Of a stretch of DNA of 64,000 nucleotides, positions 59,008-64,000 are shown piece by piece. The DNA is taken from positions 62,001 to 126,000 of the forward strand of contig NZ_JABFOE010000011.1 of assembly GCF_013116745.1 (NCBI RefSeq). Reading direction: 5' to 3'. Every line of letters starts with the position of its first letter. Within the stretch, counting starts at the first letter, position 1. A model generated the notes under the pieces. That model did no database searches. It was not told the DNA's origin and saw only the letters and a program-made list of their open reading frames with translations. The DNA comes from Arthrobacter sp. 260 (lineage in GTDB: Bacteria; Actinomycetota; Actinomycetes; Actinomycetales; Micrococcaceae). The translations under genes were made by a program, and so were the position numbers.

Positions 59008-60539
59008 TGCTTCTCCTCCGCAGACTGGCCGAGGGCCTCGTCCGCCGTCATTCCGGCCATCATCAATCCCAGGACGTCGCGCGTGGTGTTTCCAGGCACC
59101 ACACCCATCAGTTTGCCGCGGTGCAGGACGGCAATCCGGTCCGCCAGTTCGCTGATCTCATCGAGCTCGGTCGAGACGATCATGACCGGGGTTCCGCCGT
59201 CACGCTCTTGCACGATCCGTTTGTGGAGAAACTCGATGGATCCGACGTCGACGCCGCGGGTGGGCTGCGAGGCGATGAACAGGTTCAGCGGCCGGGACAG
59301 CTCGCGGGCCAGGACTACCTTCTGCTGGTTGCCGCCCGACAGTGTTCCCACTGCTGAATCAGCCGATTGGGTTCGCACGTCGTACTCGTCGATCTTTGCC
59401 TTGGCGTTGGCCATCACCACCGACGGTTTCATGGCCAGCCCCTTGGCGAACGGGGGCTCGTTGTACCAGTTGAGGATCAGGTTCTCCGCGACGGAGAACG
59501 TTCCGACCAGGCCGTCGACCTTGCGGTCTTCGGGGACGAAACCAACACCGTGCCGGATCACGTCCTTGGCCTTCAAACCGATCAGTTCGGTGCCCTTGAG
59601 CTTGATCGATCCGCTGGCGTGGTCCTGGAGTCCCAGGATGGCCTCGGTCAGTTCGGTCTGGCCGTTGCCCTGGACGCCAGCGACGGCGAGGATCTCGCCC
59701 TCGGCAATGTCGAAGGTGACGTCATCGACCAGGCGCTGCCCGGTGGGTGAGAGGACCGTCAGGTTCCTGACCTGGAAGGTGCGCTCCCCAGGGTTGGCTG
59801 GAGCCTTGTTGAGGCTGAGGCTCACCTGACGGCCGACCATCATGTTGGCCAGCTCGGTGGTGCTGGTGCTCGGGTCGACACTTCCGACCACCGCACCGCG
59901 GCGGATCACCGTGATGACGTCGGAGACAGCCCGGACTTCGCGGAGCTTGTGTGAGATGAAGACAATCGCTGTGCCGGCGGCTTTGAGCTGGCCGATAATG
60001 TCGATCAGTTCATCGGTTTCCTGGGGGGTCAGGACCGCGGTGGGCTCGTCCAGGATGAGCACGCTCGCGTTGCGGACCAGCGCCTTGATGATCTCCACCC
60101 GCTGCTGGACGCCCACGGGGAGGTCTTCGATCAGGGCATCGGGATCGACGTCGAACCCGTACCGATCGGAGATGTCGCGGATCTTGGCCCGCGTTTTTTC
60201 GAGGTCGAGGAGGCCGCCGGCGCGGGTGAACTCGTCACCAAGGGCTACGTTCTCGGCGACGGTGAACACGGGGATGAGCATGAAGTGCTGGTGCACCATG
60301 CCGATCCCGGCGGCCATGGCGTCGCCGGGGCCCTTGAAGGTGACCGACTTACCGTCGAGGAGGATTTCGCCGTCGGTCGGTTCGTAGAGTCCGTAGAGGA
60401 CGTTCATAAGGGTGGACTTGCCCGCACCGTTCTCGCCGAGCAGGCAGTGCACTTCACCGGGCTTGACGACGAGGTCGATGGAGTCGTTCGCCACCAGGGT
60501 GCCAAACTTCTTTGTTATTCCCTGCAGTTCGAGCAGCAA
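59004..60539 (-). CDS. Nucleoside ABC transporter ATPase (double-domain, BMP-type system)
   Basis: The 511-residue protein has two ABC domains like RbsA. Domain 1 has Walker A LLGENGAGKST near residue 34 and VLILDEPTAVLTP. Domain 2 is degenerate: VAGVQGNGQTELTEAI replaces Walker A, with TLSGGNQQKVVLARELSRP as signature and SQPTRGVDVGSIEF. This is the Mgl/BMP class that energises sugar or nucleoside uptake. It is followed by two permeases and cdd in one operon. Confidence 0.94.
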   Translation of the reverse strand: MLLELQGITKKFGTLVANDSIDLVVKPGEVHCLLGENGAGKSTLMNVLYGLYEPTDGEILLDGKSVTFKGPGDAMAAGIGMVHQHFMLIPVFTVAENVALGDEFTRAGGLLDLEKTRAKIRDISDRYGFDVDPDALIEDLPVGVQQRVEIIKALVRNASVLILDEPTAVLTPQETDELIDIIGQLKAAGTAIVFISHKLREVRAVSDVITVIRRGAVVGSVDPSTSTTELANMMVGRQVSLSLNKAPANPGERTFQVRNLTVLSPTGQRLVDDVTFDIAEGEILAVAGVQGNGQTELTEAILGLQDHASGSIKLKGTELIGLKAKDVIRHGVGFVPEDRKVDGLVGTFSVAENLILNWYNEPPFAKGLAMKPSVVMANAKAKIDEYDVRTQSADSAVGTLSGGNQQKVVLARELSRPLNLFIASQPTRGVDVGSIEFLHKRIVQERDGGTPVMIVSTELDEISELADRIAVLHRGKLMGVVPGNTTRDVLGLMMAGMTADEALGQSAEEKQ

Positions 60540-60639
60540 CGGACTCCAACCACCTGTTCTGGATCAGGACCGGAAATCAGCGGAGGGAGCCGCTGGACCG
60601 GTCAGTAGGGTTTTTGCTGGTTACCAGCCTAAACGCAAG

Positions 60640-60693
60640 ACGCGCCGTCAGCTTGAGCGTGTGGGAATCCCTCACGCTCAAGCTGCGGCGCGT
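60640..60693 (-). terminator. Large stem-loop between the BMP lipoprotein and ATPase genes
   Basis: Arms of about 21 bases, nearly perfect (AGCTTGAGCGTG with CACGCTCAAGCT, extended by ACGCGCC and GGCGCGT), enclose an 11-base loop just after the lipoprotein stop. It sits 101 bases before the ATPase start and could partly stop transcription or protect the upstream mRNA, giving more binding protein than channel. Confidence 0.75.
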
Positions 60694-60706
60694 TATGCCT
60701 TGGCTG

Positions 60707-61840
60707 TTACGACTCTGGGCTGGCGTCGGAATCGACGGTGATGTCGCCCGAGATGATGCCTGCCTGGATCTCTTCCAGCTCGGCCTTCAGCTCGTCGGAA
60801 ACGGCGGCTTCCTGATCGTGGAAGGGCGCGAGGGCCACTCCGCCGTTTTCGAGGGTGCCAACGTAAGGCGTGTTGTCGAAGTTGCCATCGACGTCGGTGC
60901 TGATGACCTCTTCAACAGCCTCGCCCATGAGCTTCATGACCGAGGTCAGGATGAACTCGTTGCCGGCATCGACGGTCAGGAACCCATCGGAGTCAACCCA
61001 GATGACCTTGGCGTCGGCGCCGTCTGCGTTGGCTTCCTCAACTGCTTCGATGGTGCCGAGGCCCACGGGACCGGCAACCGGCATGATGATGTCGGCGCCT
61101 TCGTTGATGAAGTTCTCGGTGTTGGTCTTGCCGTTGGCGAGTGACTCGAAGTCGCCGGTGAACGTACCCGTTGCGGCTTCCTTGTCCCAGCCGAGGAGCT
61201 GGACGTCCTCGCCCTTCTGCTCGTTGTAGTAGGCGACACCGTCAGCGAAGCCATCCATGAAGATGGTCACGGTGGGGATCTGGATACCGCCGTAGGTCGC
61301 AACCGTGCCGGTCTGGGTGGTGCCCGCAGCGGCGTAGCCCGCGAGGAACGCGGCCTGAGCCGTGTCGTAGATGATGGGCTTGACGTTGTCGAGCTCGATG
61401 GCGTTGTCATCAACGATGGCGAAGTTGGTGTCAGGGTTGGCCTCTGCGGCTTCAGCGGTGGTCGCGGAGAGCAGGAAGCCAACGGTGACGATCATGTCGC
61501 AGCCACTGGTGACCATCGAGTTTACGTTCGGTCCGAAGTCGGTTTCGGCCTGTGATTCGGCCTCGCGGATCTCAATGCCAAGGCTATCGCGGGCGGCGGT
61601 CAGGCCCTCGTAGCTGGACTGGTTGAACGACTGGTCGTCGAATCCACCCGCGTCCGAGACAATGCAACCGGTGTAGTCAACGGTGGCTTCGGTTGCTTCA
61701 CCGCTGGCGTCCGAGGTGCCTGCTGGCTCTTCGGGAGCCGCGCCACAACCGGCGATCAGCAGTGCCGAGGCACCGAGCATCGCGGCTGACAGGGCCGTCT
61801 TGTTGTTGAGGCGCGTGGTGGTGCGCTGTGAGTTCTTCAA
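60707..61840 (-). CDS. BMP family nucleoside-binding lipoprotein
   Basis: The 377-residue lipoprotein has the lipobox ALLIAGCGA, a threonine- and glutamate-rich linker, and the BMP/Med domain with SDAGGFDDQSFNQSSYEGL at the start and NTENFINEGADIIMPVAGPVG late. BMP proteins such as PnrA bind purine and pyrimidine nucleosides. Start is a TTG at 61840 with GGAGGA 5 bases upstream. It heads the uptake operon; 193 bases lie upstream. Confidence 0.93.
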   Translation of the reverse strand: MKNSQRTTTRLNNKTALSAAMLGASALLIAGCGAAPEEPAGTSDASGEATEATVDYTGCIVSDAGGFDDQSFNQSSYEGLTAARDSLGIEIREAESQAETDFGPNVNSMVTSGCDMIVTVGFLLSATTAEAAEANPDTNFAIVDDNAIELDNVKPIIYDTAQAAFLAGYAAAGTTQTGTVATYGGIQIPTVTIFMDGFADGVAYYNEQKGEDVQLLGWDKEAATGTFTGDFESLANGKTNTENFINEGADIIMPVAGPVGLGTIEAVEEANADGADAKVIWVDSDGFLTVDAGNEFILTSVMKLMGEAVEEVISTDVDGNFDNTPYVGTLENGGVALAPFHDQEAAVSDELKAELEEIQAGIISGDITVDSDASPES

Positions 61841-61951
61841 AATTCCTCCAGAAAGAAATGGGCCCCACGGCCGAAGACCTCAGTGAGTGACCGCCCCGCA
61901 AGCACCTAAACGTGTTCGTGGCTCTGTTTTCACTGATTTTTCGTAGGCTCT

Positions 61952-61974
61952 GTGCCGCACCGTGGGTCCGGCAC
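61952..61974. promoter_or_regulatory. Inverted repeat upstream of the BMP gene
   Basis: GTGCCGCACC (61952-61961) and GGTCCGGCAC (61965-61974) match at nine of ten positions around a GTG centre, 112 bases before the BMP start. It is a candidate operator for the nucleoside uptake operon. Confidence 0.45.
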
Positions 61975-62033
61975 GATATGAGCATACTCTAGCGGCGCCC
62001 TGCCCCAGCTCCTACCAAATCAAGCGACGGAAA

Positions 62034-63098
62034 TCACATTGTTCGGGATTTGTTACCAACCGGTATTCCATTGGAAACCCGACCGCCCCACGCCTCGCTG
62101 AGCGCTTCGAGAGACGCCACCCGTGATGCGACCTCATAGGTGGTGCCGGTAATCATCAGTTCGTTGGCTCCAGTTTGCTGCACCAGCGCGTCAAGACGGT
62201 CGGTCACCTGCTCAGTCGTTCCGACGGCCTTGATCGCTGGAAGGTGTTCCAGCACCATCAGCTCCTGGTCGGTAAGTTCCCTGGCAGCTGCTTCCTCCGG
62301 GGAGACGATCGGCCCCAGCTTTCCGGAGCGCAGGGCCAGGGCCATGATGCGGGCAGGACCGGCGAGGTAGTCGGCTTCCTCTTCGGTATCGGCGGTCAGC
62401 GCCGAGGTGGCCAGCATCGCGTACGGCTCATCGAGCACGGGCGAGGCCTGGAAGTTGGACCGGTATAGGTTCATCACTGCTGCGGGATCCTCGTTGCCGA
62501 AGTGGTGCGCATAGCTGTAGCGCAGACCCAACATGCCTGCGAGCTGTGCCGAGTATCCGCTGGACCCGAGCAGCCAGACCTCGGGGTAGCTGGAGGCCGA
62601 CGGTGTGGCGACCAGGTTCAGGGCCTGATCAGCCGACCGGTGATCACCGAGCAGGCTCATCACCTGCAGGACATGCTGGGGGAACTCCTCGACACCCAGC
62701 CCGCCTGCCTGCCGCCTCAGGGCCATGGCCGTTGCCTGATCCGTGCCGGGTGCGCGGCCAATGCCCAGGTCGATCCGGTTCGGGTACAGCGCCTCGAGGA
62801 GTGCGAACTGCTCAGCGACGACAAACGGTGCATGGTTGGGGAGCATCACACCGCCGGAGCCGAGCCGGATGCGTTCGGTCTGCGACGCCAGGTGGGCCAT
62901 CAGGACGGGTGGGGAGGTGGATGCCACTGCGGGCATGTTGTGGTGTTCGGCGACCCAGAACCGTCGGTAGCCCAACCGGTCGGCGGCCTGCGCGAGGGTG
63001 GTGCTGTCGGCGAGGGCATCCCCCGACGATTTCCCGGCACCGACGGTGGCGAGGTCGAGGACTGACAGGGGCGGACGGGTATTCACTGATGTACTCAC
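62034..63098 (-). CDS. LLM class flavin-dependent oxidoreductase
   Basis: The 354-residue protein is a bacterial-luciferase-like monooxygenase of the MsnO8 type: LSVLDLATVGAGKSSGDAL at the start, RFWVAEHHNMP near residue 50, GSGGVMLPNHAPFVVAEQF and DLGIGRAPGTDQAT. It uses reduced FMN; its substrate is unknown. It is transcribed toward the BMP gene with 193 bases between, so a shared transcript is unlikely. Confidence 0.93.
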   Translation of the reverse strand: MSTSVNTRPPLSVLDLATVGAGKSSGDALADSTTLAQAADRLGYRRFWVAEHHNMPAVASTSPPVLMAHLASQTERIRLGSGGVMLPNHAPFVVAEQFALLEALYPNRIDLGIGRAPGTDQATAMALRRQAGGLGVEEFPQHVLQVMSLLGDHRSADQALNLVATPSASSYPEVWLLGSSGYSAQLAGMLGLRYSYAHHFGNEDPAAVMNLYRSNFQASPVLDEPYAMLATSALTADTEEEADYLAGPARIMALALRSGKLGPIVSPEEAAARELTDQELMVLEHLPAIKAVGTTEQVTDRLDALVQQTGANELMITGTTYEVASRVASLEALSEAWGGRVSNGIPVGNKSRTM

Positions 63099-63157
63099 AC
63101 TGGAGGTAACCTCTCGGGCCCCGGCTCTATTCCACGCTGGTAGCGTGGGCCGATCCG

Positions 63158-64000
63158 CTAGTGGCGGACGCCCCTGATCGCGCGCAGTGCTGCGTTGGTC
63201 ATCACCTGGACGCCGCAGCCGATCGCCTGCTCGTCGGGGTTGTAGTCACCCCGATGCAGGTCGTAGGTTTCACCGTTGGGGGTGCGGGTGCCGAGCCGCA
63301 TCATGGCGCCGGGCACCTCCTGGGTCATCCACGCGAAGTCCTCACCGCCCATTGACTGGGGTGTGAGGACGACGGCGTCGGGCCCGAGTTCAGCGCGCGC
63401 CGCGGCCTCCAGCAGACCGGTTTCCGCTTCGGTGTTGATCACTGGCGGCACTCCGCGGGTGTGTTCCAGGTGGACGTCCACCCCGAAGGGTGCGGCGATC
63501 TGCCGGACAGTGCTGTCGAGAAGGTCCCCGGCGGCTTCCCATGCCTCACCGTCAAGGCAGCGCATGGTGCCGGACATGAAGCCGTGGCCGGGAATGGCGT
63601 TGGGCGCGCTGCCGGCGTGGATCTGGCCCCACACCACCGACACGGCGCTGCGCACGTCGATCCGCCGGGACAGCACGGCCGGCACGTTGACGGCGATGTT
63701 CGCCAGGGCGAACACCAGGTCCTCGGTGAGGTGCGGCCGGGAGGTGTGGCCTCCCCTGCCGGTGAGTTCCACCCGGACGGTGTCCGACGCCGACGTGATG
63801 GCCCCGATCCGCGTCCCCACCAGGCCGACGTCGATGTGTGGGTCGCAGTGCAGCGCCAGGATCCGTGGCACGTCGGTGAGCACTCCCTGCTCGATGACTT
63901 CCAGCGCGCCGCCGGGCATCATTTCCTCGGCGGGCTGGAAGATGACCCGGATGCGTCCACCCAGGGGCTCGTCGTCGTTCATCCGGGCGAGCACCAGCGC
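63158..64000 (-). CDS. M20 family amidohydrolase/peptidase (partial, 5' end off right edge)
   Basis: About 280 C-terminal residues of an M20D amidohydrolase are visible: RVIFQPAEEMMPGGALEVI (catalytic Glu pair and metal ligands), LHCDPHIDVGLVGT, GRGGHTSRPHLTEDL in the dimerisation lid, and the late GGEDFAWMTQEVPGAM metal ligand. Relatives act on N-acyl amino acids or hippurate-like amides. The frame stays open to the window end, so the N-terminal metal-binding HxD part is missing. Confidence 0.93.
   Translation of the reverse strand, partial: ALVLARMNDDEPLGGRIRVIFQPAEEMMPGGALEVIEQGVLTDVPRILALHCDPHIDVGLVGTRIGAITSASDTVRVELTGRGGHTSRPHLTEDLVFALANIAVNVPAVLSRRIDVRSAVSVVWGQIHAGSAPNAIPGHGFMSGTMRCLDGEAWEAAGDLLDSTVRQIAAPFGVDVHLEHTRGVPPVINTEAETGLLEAAARAELGPDAVVLTPQSMGGEDFAWMTQEVPGAMMRLGTRTPNGETYDLHRGDYNPDEQAIGCGVQVMTNAALRAIRGVRH

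Overview
The window is 64 kb of high-GC chromosomal DNA from an actinobacterium, most likely a Micrococcaceae member close to Arthrobacter (inferred from gene content, not from a search). The evidence is a WhiB-family Fe-S regulator, the mycothiol conjugate amidase Mca, DUF4245, DUF4307 and DUF501 proteins, a short cis-prenyl transferase and a DUF222/HNH gene. Genes are densely packed with many 1-8 base overlaps. Nearly all of it reads as core genome: there is no CRISPR array, IS transposase, integrase or rRNA. The one clear mobile-type gene is the DUF222/HNH gene at about 40 kb.

Region 1 (1-12.4 kb) is an envelope and purine block: a partial membrane glycosyltransferase with whiB, a TIGR03089-type protein, a GtrA protein, purK-purE-LCP protein-manA, an ABC-F ATPase and a FemX-like peptidoglycan-bridge enzyme. 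From memory, the set resembles the whiB2-manA-purEK neighbourhood of Mycobacterium. Region 2 (12.4-35.2 kb) is a second conserved block: glpX, DUF4245, carbonic anhydrase, fumC, a TetR-MFS pair, NUDIX, prepilin peptidase, phoH, cis-prenyl transferase, a hemolysin III/PAQR protein, an ArsR-SRPBCC pair, mca, DUF4307, greA, rhomboid, ilvA, an AI-2E family protein, a DeoR-galT-galK operon and a Bax-inhibitor-1 protein.

Region 3 (35.4-43.6 kb) is a branched-chain amino acid ABC transporter in which livHMGF lie on the + strand and livK lies about 2.5 kb away on the - strand, with the DUF222/HNH gene and about 600 bases of repeat-containing non-coding DNA between them. LivH carries an extra signal peptide and an Ig-like domain, and a CRP/GlxR-like site lies upstream. 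A tRNA gene with a UAA anticodon but a short, class I shape follows livK. Region 4 (43.9-53.5 kb) runs on the - strand: add, mazG, eno, ftsB-like, DUF501, ppx, a membrane-anchored subtilase, ndh and an acetyltransferase.

Region 5 (53.6-64 kb) is a nucleoside uptake and salvage cluster on the - strand. A BMP-family lipoprotein, an ATPase and two permeases bring nucleosides in; cytidine deaminase and thymidine phosphorylase process them, and adenosine deaminase lies just beyond a DedA gene. A luciferase-like oxidoreductase and a partial M20 amidohydrolase end the window.

I see no obvious novel defence or biosynthetic system. The most unusual items are the class-I-shaped tRNA(UAA), the split liv system with its LivH domain fusion, several palindromic operators, and short tandem repeats in operon gaps.
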